From NCBI RefSeq assembly GCF_024189315.1, contig NZ_JAIZEO010000002.1, positions 310,001 to 374,000 of the forward strand: DNA of 64,000 nucleotides. The letters are read 5' to 3'. Below the pieces are notes generated by a model. That model did no database searches, was not told where the DNA came from, and worked only from the letters and a program-made list of their open reading frames with translations. Numbering within the stretch: the stretch's first letter is position 1; every line of letters starts with the position of its first letter. A program made the translations under genes and the position numbers. Below are positions 17,405 through 25,176 of this stretch, one piece after another. The stretch comes from Halobacillus sp. A5. Its GTDB lineage: Bacteria > Bacillota > Bacilli > Bacillales > Halobacillaceae.

Positions 17405-17765
17405 ACACTCGATTGCGGTAAAGGACAATCAGCAGTACGAGCATAACAATGTCGAGTCTTGCACTAAACAATGCATGAACAAAGCCTCCGTGAAGCGCGG
17501 GTACTTTGGTTAATAGAAGTGCGCCGGCCATAACCACTATAAGGGCCAGCAATGCCGGTTTTAAGTATTTATTAAAAAGTAGTAAAAGACCTCCTCCAAT
17601 TTCGACCCAGGCTACGGTATACATTGTTTCCACAGGATAGGGAAGAGGCAGGCTTGTGAAATAATCAGCCAGTTCACTGTTGACAACCTTCATTAAACCA
17701 GAAGTAATAAATACAAAAGCTACCGTGAATTTCAAAAATTTTAGGATTTGAAACGAACGATCCAT
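17394..17765 (-). CDS. DoxX-family membrane protein
   Basis: 123 aa, with AAAGGAGG before the ATG. Four membrane helices and DoxX-type motifs: FVFITSGLMKV near residue 18, VAWVEIGGGLLLL near 50, and a final helix LDIVMLVLLIVLY. DoxX proteins are small quinone- or redox-linked membrane proteins, in several bacteria tied to sulfur or oxidative stress. No neighbour here gives a more precise role. Confidence 0.82.
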   Translation of the reverse strand: MDRSFQILKFLKFTVAFVFITSGLMKVVNSELADYFTSLPLPYPVETMYTVAWVEIGGGLLLLFNKYLKPALLALIVVMAGALLLTKVPALHGGFVHALFSARLDIVMLVLLIVLYRNRVLTT

Positions 17766-17827
17766 TGGGTTTGTCCTCCTTTTTTATTTAATGTATGAGG
17801 ACAAGTGCAGGAAATATTCAAAAAACG

Positions 17828-17857
17828 GTTGACGAGAAGTGGGTCGAGTGTTTATAA
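17828..17857 (+). promoter_or_regulatory. SigA promoter of the SAM riboswitch unit
   Basis: TTGACG (17828-17833), 18-base spacer, perfect TATAAT (17852-17857). The start near 17864 is about 17 bases before riboswitch helix P1. Confidence 0.8.
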
Positions 17858-17880
17858 TACGGGAATAATTACATATAAAT

Positions 17881-18042
17881 CTCTTATTTAGAGTGGCAGA
17901 GGGACTAGGCCCTATGATGCCCGGCAACCTTTCAAGCAACACTTGAAAAAGGTGCCAATTCCTACAGATTGAAATGGTCTGAAAGATAAGAGGAGTCGGA
18001 CGCACACACAAAATCCCTCTTCTTATTAAGAGGGATTTTTTT
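17881..18042 (+). promoter_or_regulatory. SAM-I riboswitch (S box) with terminator
   Basis: Canonical S box: P1 CTCTTAT (17881-17887) / ATAAGAG (17986-17992), AGAGGGACTAGGCCC, ATGATGCCCGGCAACC, GGTGCCAATTCC and GAAAGATAAGAG. A terminator AAATCCCTCTT (18011-18021) / AAGAGGGATTT (18028-18038) with T-run follows, and its left arm can pair with the P1 right strand as antiterminator. High SAM should stop transcription before the methyltransferase gene. Confidence 0.97.
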
Positions 18043-18077
18043 ATGTAATTTTAATAAATCATGGAAGGATGAGCAGA

Positions 18078-19127
18078 ATGAAGCGTAGTTTAGAGCAGCG
18101 GTTGAAGGACGGACCAGTGATTTGTGGGGAAGGATATTTATTTGAGCTTGAAAGAAGAGGTTATTTGCAGGCGGGATCGTTTGTTCCTGAAGTAGCCCTT
18201 GATAATCCAGAGGCCTTAAAGCAGACGTACCGTGATTATATGCTGTCAGGGTCAGATGTAGTGCTGGCATTTACGTATAATGCCCATCGTGAGAAGATGC
18301 GTATTATCGGCAAAGAGGATTTGCTTGAACCGTTAAACCGTCAGGCTATTCGTTTAGCTAGAGAAGTAGCGCAGGAGCACCCGGAAGAGGAAGCACTTGT
18401 CGCTGGGAACATTTCAAATACGAACTTATTTAATCCCGATGATGCAGATTCAAAGCAAACAGTACGTGAAATGTTTGCTGAAATGGTGAAGTGGTGTAAA
18501 GAAGAAGATGTTGATTTCGTAAATGGGGAAACATTCTATTATTACGAGGAAGCACAAATCGCTCTTGAGGAAATTCAAAAGCAGGGTCTGCCTGCAGTTA
18601 TTACGTTTGGATTGATGGGCGAAAACGTCCTCCGCGATGGGTATAGCGTGGAGGAAGGATGTCGTCTGCTTGAAGAGGCAGGCGCACTGGTAGTAGGCAT
18701 GAACTGCTTTAGAGGACCGGCAACTATGCAGCCTTATATTGAAAAAATTACCCAGAACGTAAACGGCTACGTAGGTGCACTGCCGATTCCGTATCGTACA
18801 TCTGAGGAACATCCTACATTCTTTAACCTTCCGGACGGTGGATGTTCGTGCAGTTTACCAACGGAAACAACATTCCCGACTTCCCTGGATCCGCTGTATT
18901 GCAACCGCTATGAGCTGGCCCAATGGGCGAAGGATGCTCAAAGCAGCGGTGTTAACTACTTCGGACTATGCTGTGGAGCCTCGCCGAGCATGCTGCGTGA
19001 GGTAGCAGAAACGGTCGGACGCAAGGCTGTAAACTCCACGTATTCACCAGACATGAAAAAGCACTTCTTGTTTGGATCTGATAATACGCTGCAGGATCAC
19101 ATGACTTCTTACCGTACGAAAGCATAA
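18078..19127 (+). CDS. Betaine-homocysteine S-methyltransferase-like enzyme
   Basis: 349 aa from ATG 18078, nine bases after GGAAGG. It belongs to the zinc homocysteine S-methyltransferase family: a single Cys in VVGMNCF near 217 and the Cys pair in YFGLCCGASP near 300 are the expected zinc ligands. The N-terminus (PVICGEGYLFELERRGYLQAG) and the next 60 residues match remembered animal BHMT sequence unusually well, better than bacterial MetH or YitJ N-terminal domains. It therefore probably methylates homocysteine to methionine, perhaps with glycine betaine as donor; S-methylmethionine is the alternative. Controlled by the SAM-I riboswitch upstream. Confidence 0.82.
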   Translation: MKRSLEQRLKDGPVICGEGYLFELERRGYLQAGSFVPEVALDNPEALKQTYRDYMLSGSDVVLAFTYNAHREKMRIIGKEDLLEPLNRQAIRLAREVAQEHPEEEALVAGNISNTNLFNPDDADSKQTVREMFAEMVKWCKEEDVDFVNGETFYYYEEAQIALEEIQKQGLPAVITFGLMGENVLRDGYSVEEGCRLLEEAGALVVGMNCFRGPATMQPYIEKITQNVNGYVGALPIPYRTSEEHPTFFNLPDGGCSCSLPTETTFPTSLDPLYCNRYELAQWAKDAQSSGVNYFGLCCGASPSMLREVAETVGRKAVNSTYSPDMKKHFLFGSDNTLQDHMTSYRTKA

Positions 19128-19135
19128 TTATTGCA

Positions 19136-19167
19136 GCCGTCTCCTTACGACAGGGAGGCGGTTTTTT
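19136..19167 (+). terminator. Terminator of the homocysteine methyltransferase gene
   Basis: CCGTCTCC (19137-19144) pairs, with one G-T, with GGAGGCGG (19154-19161); six T follow. Confidence 0.88.
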
Positions 19168-19274
19168 AATGGAATCGCCCGTAAATTCATGTAAAAACCC
19201 ATAAAAATTTTTATTCGCCCATAAAAAGCATCACCAGGTGCAGGAGGCGTCGAGGTGCCCCGATTGCATGAAAG

Positions 19275-19301
19275 AAGCACCAGGTATTGAACCAGGTGCT
19301 T
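19275..19301 (-). terminator. Hairpin after the Cys/His-rich gene
   Basis: AAGCACC (19275-19281) / GGTGCTT (19295-19301), with an inner GGT/ACC pair across one A-A mismatch. The T-run on the minus strand is short. Confidence 0.55.
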
Positions 19302-19309
19302 TGGGTTTA

Positions 19310-19507
19310 CTAAAATTTGTCGAAGTGTCTGCCGCATCCACAGGAATCGTGATGTTTTTCGAATTTTTGTTCGAATTTAAAACAGCAATAGCATTTACAT
19401 TGACATTTGCATTTTGGTTTTTCTTTTTTTTCACAACATTTTCTTGAAAAAAAATCTAATCTGTCATCGTGGTGGTGACGACGTTTGAAGTCATGCTCCC
19501 AGAACAT
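19310..19507 (-). CDS. Small Cys/His-rich protein, possibly a spore coat component
   Basis: 65 aa from ATG 19507, which follows GGGGGG at good distance; the longer frame from 19543 lacks a site. It holds ten Cys and seven His: a HHH run near residue 11, KCC, the alternating block PKCKCQCKCYCC, and HHDSCGCGRH near the end. No signal peptide or membrane segment. Such composition suggests metal binding or disulfide cross-linking, as in small spore-coat proteins of Bacillaceae. I cannot place it in a family; the coat assignment is inference from composition. Confidence 0.65.
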   Translation of the reverse strand: MFWEHDFKRRHHHDDRLDFFSRKCCEKKEKPKCKCQCKCYCCFKFEQKFEKHHDSCGCGRHFDKF

Positions 19508-19653
19508 AGTAAGCCCCCCTTTCTCTAGTATTCTATTCACCAAAGAAGAGACTGGTTTGTATATATCACTATACGATTTGCAAAAATTGACTCTTTTTAC
19601 TGGGCAAAATAAGGTTTTTTCTATGATAAAATGATAGGAATAGGAGGTTCGGT

Positions 19654-21033
19654 ATGTTCAAAAATTCAATTTTAGTTTTTTTCAGCGCACTCTTGATTGT
19701 ATTCATGGCCGGCTGTGGAGAAAGCTCGATGGACACAGCTGATGATCAAGACAATAAGGAGACCGAGGAATCTCAAGAAGAACAGAAGTCAGAGAAGAAA
19801 GGTGATGCTGAAGAAGATGAGGGAGATAGTGCAGACGAAAAAGAGAATGAGTCTGAAGAGCAGAGGGAAGAGGCAGACGAGTCTTCAGGTTCCAAAGACA
19901 ATAATGTAGAATCTGATGGGGAAACAGTAGAGGAATCAGAGGTTAAGAAAGAAAAGGAAAAAGATATTGAGAAAGAGTCGTTGTCTTCTGATTTGACGGC
20001 GCACTATATTGATGTGGGTCAGGCGGACGCTGCGCTGGTTGAGTTTGAAGATCAAGGTCAGCCTATTAATATCTTAATAGATGCAGGGAACTGGAATGAT
20101 GATCGGGTAATTAATTACTTACATAGTGAAAATATTGATCAAATCGACATTGCTATCGGAACACACCCGGACGCCGATCATATCGGCCAGCTGGATCGCG
20201 TGGTGGACCAGTTTAATGTGGGTGAAGTTTGGATGTCTGGTAATGAAAGCACCTCAGAAACTTATGATAGAGTTCTCGAATCGATTGAGAGTAATGGCAC
20301 GGATTATGTTGAACCAAGAGCAGGAGAAACTTATAATATTGGTCCGTTAACGATTGATCTGCTTTACCCGGAGACACTTACAGGAGATACAAATAGAGAG
20401 TCCATCTCATTTAAAATGAGCTACGGTGAGGTTGACTTCGTTTTCACCGGGGATGCTGAGGCTGAGGACGAAGCGCAGATGATGCAGGGAGCTTCAAGTG
20501 TAGATGCCGAAATACTGCAATTAGGTCATCATGGATCCTCTACTTCCACCAGTCAAACTTTTTTAGATGAAGTAGGGCCGGAAACGGCGATATACAGTGC
20601 CGGGGAAGACAATCAGTATGGCCACCCCAGCACGGAAGTCGTCGAGCGGGTTCAGGAGGCTGGCATTGACCTCTACGGAACAGATGTACACGGCACGATT
20701 GAAGTAACAACAGATGGAGAAAGCTATGATGTGGCCACGAACGAAGATGGAACCGCATCACCTCAAAGCGGTCCTTCAGAAGGTGAACCGGATGCTTCCG
20801 AAGAGGAAGAAGAGGAGCGGGAAGATACCGAACCAGCAGGTGATTGTGTAGATATTAACAGTGCTTCTGTGGAAGAGGTACAGGAAATCACTCAAATCGG
20901 GCCGGCACGTGCTGAGGATTTAGTTGAGTTACGACCTTATGATTCTGTTGACGACTTAACCAAAATCGACGGCATTGGCCCTGCCCGTATTGATGAAATA
21001 AAAGCGCAGGGAATAGCTTGTACAGGAGGATAA
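19654..21033 (+). CDS. Lipoprotein with ComEC-type metallo-beta-lactamase and helix-hairpin-helix domains
   Basis: 459 aa, with AGGAGG before ATG. A lipoprotein signal ends in FMAGCGE. Residues 25-112 are a highly acidic, disordered linker. Residues 115-350 form a metallo-beta-lactamase domain like the C-terminal nuclease part of ComEC: YIDVGQADAALV, GTHPDADHIGQ with the metal ligands, FTGDAEAEDE, LGHHGSSTSTS and YGHPS. A second acidic linker leads to a ComEA-like HhH domain (DINSASVEEVQEITQIGPAR, then a second hairpin KIDGIGPARIDEIK). It should be an extracytoplasmic, membrane-anchored nuclease that binds DNA. The next gene is the DUF3006 partner often found beside such proteins. Confidence 0.87.
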   Translation: MFKNSILVFFSALLIVFMAGCGESSMDTADDQDNKETEESQEEQKSEKKGDAEEDEGDSADEKENESEEQREEADESSGSKDNNVESDGETVEESEVKKEKEKDIEKESLSSDLTAHYIDVGQADAALVEFEDQGQPINILIDAGNWNDDRVINYLHSENIDQIDIAIGTHPDADHIGQLDRVVDQFNVGEVWMSGNESTSETYDRVLESIESNGTDYVEPRAGETYNIGPLTIDLLYPETLTGDTNRESISFKMSYGEVDFVFTGDAEAEDEAQMMQGASSVDAEILQLGHHGSSTSTSQTFLDEVGPETAIYSAGEDNQYGHPSTEVVERVQEAGIDLYGTDVHGTIEVTTDGESYDVATNEDGTASPQSGPSEGEPDASEEEEEEREDTEPAGDCVDINSASVEEVQEITQIGPARAEDLVELRPYDSVDDLTKIDGIGPARIDEIKAQGIACTGG

Positions 21034-21037
21034 AACG

Positions 21038-21301
21038 ATGAAAGCTGTATATGATCGTTTGGAAGAAGACCGTCATGCAGTCCTGCTGGTGGAAGAGACG
21101 AACAGAGAGTATATCGTTGACAAAGAGAGGCTGCCTGAAGGAAGTAAGGTGCATGACTGGTTCGAGGTCACTCTACAGGGGGATAAAATTATCTCCATTA
21201 CTCGTGATCCTGAAGCAGCTGCTGCCCAGCTGGAAAAGGTGAAAAGTAAAAGAAGGAACTTGAAGAGAAACAGCAGGGGGAGCCGGTTTAAGCGTAAATG
21301 A
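21038..21301 (+). CDS. DUF3006 domain protein
   Basis: 87 aa, four bases after the MBL-HhH lipoprotein; its ribosome site (CAGGAGG) lies in the upstream stop region, so the two are translated together. The DUF3006 fold is seen as AVYDRLEEDRHAVLLVEE, YIVDKERLPEGSKVHDWFEV and ISITRDPE. The C-terminal 30 residues are strongly basic (KSKRRNLKRNSRGSRFKRK). Function unknown; DUF3006 genes commonly sit beside ComEC-like nucleases. The basic tail could bind nucleic acid or the acidic partner. Confidence 0.85.
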   Translation: MKAVYDRLEEDRHAVLLVEETNREYIVDKERLPEGSKVHDWFEVTLQGDKIISITRDPEAAAAQLEKVKSKRRNLKRNSRGSRFKRK

Positions 21302-21407
21302 ATATCTTTAACGCGGCTGATTGATCTCGTTTATTTTTCGAACATAGGTTAGAAAAAGCAGCTGAGAGGGGATAGTCCTATACCACAGGTTTAGGAGGTC
21401 CCTTGTT

Positions 21408-22244
21408 ATGAAGAAGATTATCAACTATGGGAAGGAAGTCTTCTCAGAATTTCAGAAAGATAATGTGCCGCTGCTTGGCGCTGCACAGGCTTACTATTAT
21501 TTATTAGCGATCTTTCCATTAGTCATTTTGCTATTATCATTATTACCGTATTTAAACATAAGTGCTGAAGAAGCCATGAGCTTCGTTCAGAACGTTGTAC
21601 CGGGGGAAGCCACGGATATTTTTCAGGAAAATATCGTCGAGCTGGTCGAACAGCCGAACGGCGGCTTGTTAACGATCGGTATTCTTGGTACGTTATGGTC
21701 TGCTTCAAGCGGGGTGAACGCATTCATTCAAGCCTCCAACATTGCCTATAATGTGGAAGAGACTCGTTCCTTTATTAAAGTACGTCTCTTGTCCATTCTA
21801 CTTACTGTTGGAATGATTGTTGCGATCGCAGTAGCCCTGGCTCTCCCTATTTTTGGGGATGTCATTATAACAATGTTAAGAGATTTATTAAATCTGCCAG
21901 AACAGACAGTGATCCTCTTTCAAATCCTGCGCTGGGTAGTAAGTATTGTAGTTATGGCAGGGACGTTAATGGCCCTGTATCGTTTCGCACCCGATAAGAC
22001 ATTACCTTTTAAAGAAATTCTTCCGGGAGCTCTGATTACAGCAGTGCTATGGCAGTTATTTTCCCTGCTTTTCTCCTTTTACGTAAGTAACTTTGCGAAT
22101 TATTCGGCGACGTATGGAAGCCTTGGGGGGATCATTATCCTAATGCTTTGGTTCTTCGCTACGGGCATGATCTTAATGATTGGAGCAGAGATTAATGTGG
22201 TCCGTCACCGGAGGAAGAAGCGGCGGGCGCAGGAAGTAGCGTAG
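21408..22244 (+). CDS. YihY/BrkB-family membrane protein
   Basis: 278 aa with a TTAGGAGG site. Six membrane helices. Family marks: an N-terminal KDNVPLLGAAQAYYYLLAIFP block, the central LGTLWSASSGVNAFIQASNIAYNV, LYRFAPDKTLPFKEILPGA near 190 and YGSLGGIIILMLWFFATG near 240. The YihY/UPF0761 family (B. subtilis YfkH) was once called ribonuclease BN by mistake; it is a membrane protein of unknown activity. The C-terminus is basic. Confidence 0.9.
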   Translation: MKKIINYGKEVFSEFQKDNVPLLGAAQAYYYLLAIFPLVILLLSLLPYLNISAEEAMSFVQNVVPGEATDIFQENIVELVEQPNGGLLTIGILGTLWSASSGVNAFIQASNIAYNVEETRSFIKVRLLSILLTVGMIVAIAVALALPIFGDVIITMLRDLLNLPEQTVILFQILRWVVSIVVMAGTLMALYRFAPDKTLPFKEILPGALITAVLWQLFSLLFSFYVSNFANYSATYGSLGGIIILMLWFFATGMILMIGAEINVVRHRRKKRRAQEVA

Positions 22245-22310
22245 TTAATAGCAGGTGCGTGTCTGGAGTAAACCAGCTCAGTATCGTGAGAAATAACCGA
22301 ATCAACATAA

Positions 22311-22351
22311 AAAATCGGGTATTGAATCTTAAAGATTCAACCCGTTTTTTT
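22311..22351 (+). terminator. Terminator after the yihY-family gene
   Basis: CGGG with TTGAATCTT (22322-22330) pairs with AAGATTCAA (22332-22340) and CCCG; seven T follow. One base bulges in the left arm. Confidence 0.85.
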
Positions 22352-22506
22352 ATACAGGGATGAACCACTGAGGGGTTGAGAGGATTCCATGAAAAAGCAG
22401 TATTCTGAAATAAGATTGTTTTGAAAATTAATCCACAAAACAGCCATTTAAACATGACCTATTGAGGCATCATTCCGAAATGAAGGAGAAAGGAGGAATA
22501 ACAGAA

Positions 22507-23055
22507 ATGAAACAAGGCAGGATTATTATCATTACTGGTTCGCCAGGGACTGGTAAAAGTGCAACGGCCTCTATTCTTGCTAAAGAGTCTAATTTACCAA
22601 AATCAGTACATATGCACACGGATGATTTTTATAACTATATTCAAAAAGGGGCAATCCTTCCAATTTTACCGGAATCACAAGAACAAAACTTAATTGTTAT
22701 CGAAGCTTTTTTGGAAGCTGCAAAACGTTTTGCACGTGGTGGGTACGATGTGATTATAGATGGAATAGTGGGTCCTTGGTACTTAAAGCAGTTGTTAAAA
22801 GTCGTACAAGATAATTATGAAGTCCATTACATTATTTTAAGAGCGACAAAAGAAGAAACTATGAAACGCGCAGTGAATCGTGCCCAATTGGACGAAGATG
22901 GCAATATCGAATTGGTAGAAAAAATGTGGAATCAATTTAACAAATTAGGCAGCTATGAATCCAATATTATTGATACAACACATCAATCAATCGAACGATG
23001 TGTTTCAACAATAAAATCTGTAATTGAAGAGAAATCATTTTTACTCACTATATGA
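22507..23055 (+). CDS. Small P-loop kinase (AAA/shikimate-kinase-like)
   Basis: 182 aa from ATG 22507 behind AAAGGAGG; the frame extends to 22462 but lacks a site there. The Walker A motif GSPGTGKSA is at 11-19, HTDDFYNYIQKG near 36-47 looks like a kinase substrate loop, DVIIDGIVGPWY is a Walker B-like segment near 80, and RATKEETMKRAVNR resembles a lid region. Similar small proteins in Bacilli are annotated only as AAA or chloramphenicol-phosphotransferase-like kinases. Base use is more AT-rich than in neighbours, which may point to transfer. The substrate is unknown. Confidence 0.72.
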   Translation: MKQGRIIIITGSPGTGKSATASILAKESNLPKSVHMHTDDFYNYIQKGAILPILPESQEQNLIVIEAFLEAAKRFARGGYDVIIDGIVGPWYLKQLLKVVQDNYEVHYIILRATKEETMKRAVNRAQLDEDGNIELVEKMWNQFNKLGSYESNIIDTTHQSIERCVSTIKSVIEEKSFLLTI

Positions 23056-23154
23056 TGTGAGCCAAAAGTTAAATAAACGGGACCTTTAATGAAAAAGCTC
23101 AAAAAATGCTCTGAGCATTTTGGGGTATTATATAAATGAACTACTTACATCGCC

Positions 23155-23189
23155 AGTTCTTCCTTTTTTACAAGAAGGACTCATTTTTC
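23155..23189 (+). terminator. Terminator after the P-loop kinase gene
   Basis: AGTTCTTC (23155-23162) / GAAGGACT (23174-23181) with one G-T pair, then CATTTTTCTTT. A second small hairpin AAAATGCT-CTG-AGCATTTT lies just upstream at 23103-23121. Confidence 0.65.
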
Positions 23190-23265
23190 TTTATAAAAAG
23201 TGGTATAAATAAGGAAAGAGCTCGTACAAGTAATAGAAAGTATAAAAACAGGCGGGGGAAATAAA

Positions 23266-24528
23266 ATGAAGAAGCGCTTAGTCCTCACGACGATAATATT
23301 GTTTCCGATTTACGTGCTTTTAGTTTATTTGTACTTGTTCCACTGGACGAGTGCGGGGGTTCCTGAAGCGTACAGAGGCACGGCAGCTGATCCAGTTACT
23401 TTTATGTCGGCCCAGGAAATCGCCCTCAGCCAGGAATATTCCAGGTATCGTAATCTTCTCTACTTTATTGGGCTGCCATTTGAAATTCTTATTTACATAG
23501 CTGTCCTCGTATTTGGCTGGTCTCCTATTTTTAAAAGCTTTGGTGAACGAGTTTCCCGATTTTCTTTCATTAACATTCCGATCTTTGTATTACTGCTCTC
23601 CACCGTTGTATGGGTTATCAGCTTTCCGCTTGATTTCATTGGTTATCGTTTGTCCTCTCAATATGGAATATCAACGCAGAGTTTTTCCAGCTGGATGAGA
23701 GATGAGTTAATGAGCTTCTGGATCGGTTTTTTTATTATGGCACTATTAATTACCGTTCTTTACCTTTTGATCAAAAAAGCACAGAAACGGTGGTGGCTGT
23801 ATGCCTGGCTGCTGCTCATTCCTTTTTTTACATTTATGATGTATATCCAGCCCGTACTGATTGATCCGTTATACAACGAGTTTACCGAATTAAAGAACCC
23901 GGAACTGGAAGAAAAAATTCTGGCCCTGGCCCATGAAGCAGACATTCCTGCCGATCGTGTCTTTGAAGTGGACATGTCGGAGAAAACCAATGCTATGAAT
24001 GCCTATGTCAACGGCATTGGTTCTAATTTGCGCATTGTATTGTGGGACACGACTCTTAATGAGCTTGATGAAAATGAAACATTGTTTATTATGGCTCATG
24101 AAATCGGCCATTATGTGATGAACCATTTGTATATGAATCTGGCCGGAGTGATTTTATCGAGTCTAGTTGGCCTGTATATAACCTACCGTCTACTACATGT
24201 AGTTATTAATAAGTGGGGTCGGGAGTTTGGGATTAAGAGTGTTTCTGAGATTACCTCCCTTCCTGTTCTTTTCTTATTGTTATCCTTGCTGTCAATAGTT
24301 TCGGCGCCGGCAGAGTCAGCTGTTTCCCGTCAGGCAGAGCGGGCAGCAGATAAATATGCAATCGAGATGATGCCGGACCGGGAAGCAGCGATCGGCTCCT
24401 TTCAAGAACTGACGATTAATGGGCGCAGTGAAGTAAACCCGCCGGCCCTTGTGAAGTTCTTCCGATACGGGCATCCGACAATGATGGAGCGGATCGTTAT
24501 GCTTGAAGAACATGAAAGTGAAGAATAA
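23266..24528 (+). CDS. M48 family zinc metalloprotease (Ste24/CAAX prenyl protease 1-like)
   Basis: 420 aa. The N-terminal half has about five membrane helices, a layout typical of Ste24-type enzymes. The catalytic zinc site is MAHEIGHYVMNH near 277, and the third ligand lies in RQAERAADKYAIEMM near 363. MNAYVNGIGSNLRIVLWDT precedes the active site as in the family. In bacteria such proteases act in membrane protein quality control; no prenylation substrate is implied. Single-gene unit converging on desR. Confidence 0.9.
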   Translation: MKKRLVLTTIILFPIYVLLVYLYLFHWTSAGVPEAYRGTAADPVTFMSAQEIALSQEYSRYRNLLYFIGLPFEILIYIAVLVFGWSPIFKSFGERVSRFSFINIPIFVLLLSTVVWVISFPLDFIGYRLSSQYGISTQSFSSWMRDELMSFWIGFFIMALLITVLYLLIKKAQKRWWLYAWLLLIPFFTFMMYIQPVLIDPLYNEFTELKNPELEEKILALAHEADIPADRVFEVDMSEKTNAMNAYVNGIGSNLRIVLWDTTLNELDENETLFIMAHEIGHYVMNHLYMNLAGVILSSLVGLYITYRLLHVVINKWGREFGIKSVSEITSLPVLFLLLSLLSIVSAPAESAVSRQAERAADKYAIEMMPDREAAIGSFQELTINGRSEVNPPALVKFFRYGHPTMMERIVMLEEHESEE

Positions 24529-24576
24529 GAAAAAGCAGCCGGGGGAGAGATCCCTAAGGCTGCTTTTTCTGCCGCG

Positions 24577-25176
24577 TTATTTAAACCATCCTTTTTCCTT
24601 CACACGTGAGACAGCTTCAATTCGGTTGCTTACTTCAAGCTTATCTAAAATAACCGAGATATAGTTGCGGACCGTTCCGGTTGTAATGTAGAGCTGTCTG
24701 GCAATTTCCTTCGTGTTTTTTCCATCTGCGATCAGCTCTACTACCTGTTTCTCCCGCTCTGTTAACGGATTTTCATTACCGAACGCCATATCCACTAATT
24801 CCGGTGCAAAAATTCTCTTTCCATTCATAATCGTACGAATGGAATTGGCAAGGTCTTCACTCGGACTGTCTTTTAATAAGTAGCCGCTTACCCCTGCTTT
24901 CTGCGCGCGTTCAAAATATCCTGCACGGGCAAACGTCGTTAAAATAATGATTTTGCATGGGTGGTCCTTTAATTCTTCAGCAGCATCGAGGCCGCTCTTT
25001 ACAGGCATTTCAATGTCCATAATACAAATATCAGGATTCAGCTGCAGCACGAGGTCACATGCTTCTTCGCCGTTCTTTGCTGTTCCTGCTACTTCCATAT
25101 CTTCTTCTAAATCAAGCAGGGAACCAAGAGCCCCTAAGAGCATACGCTGGTCTTCTGCAATGACTACACGTATCAT
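24577..25176 (-). CDS. desR: Response regulator DesR (NarL/LuxR type)
   Basis: 199 aa. The receiver domain has the acidic pocket ED near residues 8-9, phospho-acceptor Asp54 in CIMDIEMPVKSG, and Lys near 102 (YLLKDSPS). The LuxR-type HTH is at about 137-190 (LTEREKQVVELIADGKNTKEIA, TTGTVRNYISVILDKL). Length equals B. subtilis DesR. It overlaps desK by 4 bases and lies next to a desaturase gene, which makes the membrane-fluidity system the clear reading. Confidence 0.93.
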   Translation of the reverse strand: MIRVVIAEDQRMLLGALGSLLDLEEDMEVAGTAKNGEEACDLVLQLNPDICIMDIEMPVKSGLDAAEELKDHPCKIIILTTFARAGYFERAQKAGVSGYLLKDSPSEDLANSIRTIMNGKRIFAPELVDMAFGNENPLTEREKQVVELIADGKNTKEIARQLYITTGTVRNYISVILDKLEVSNRIEAVSRVKEKGWFK

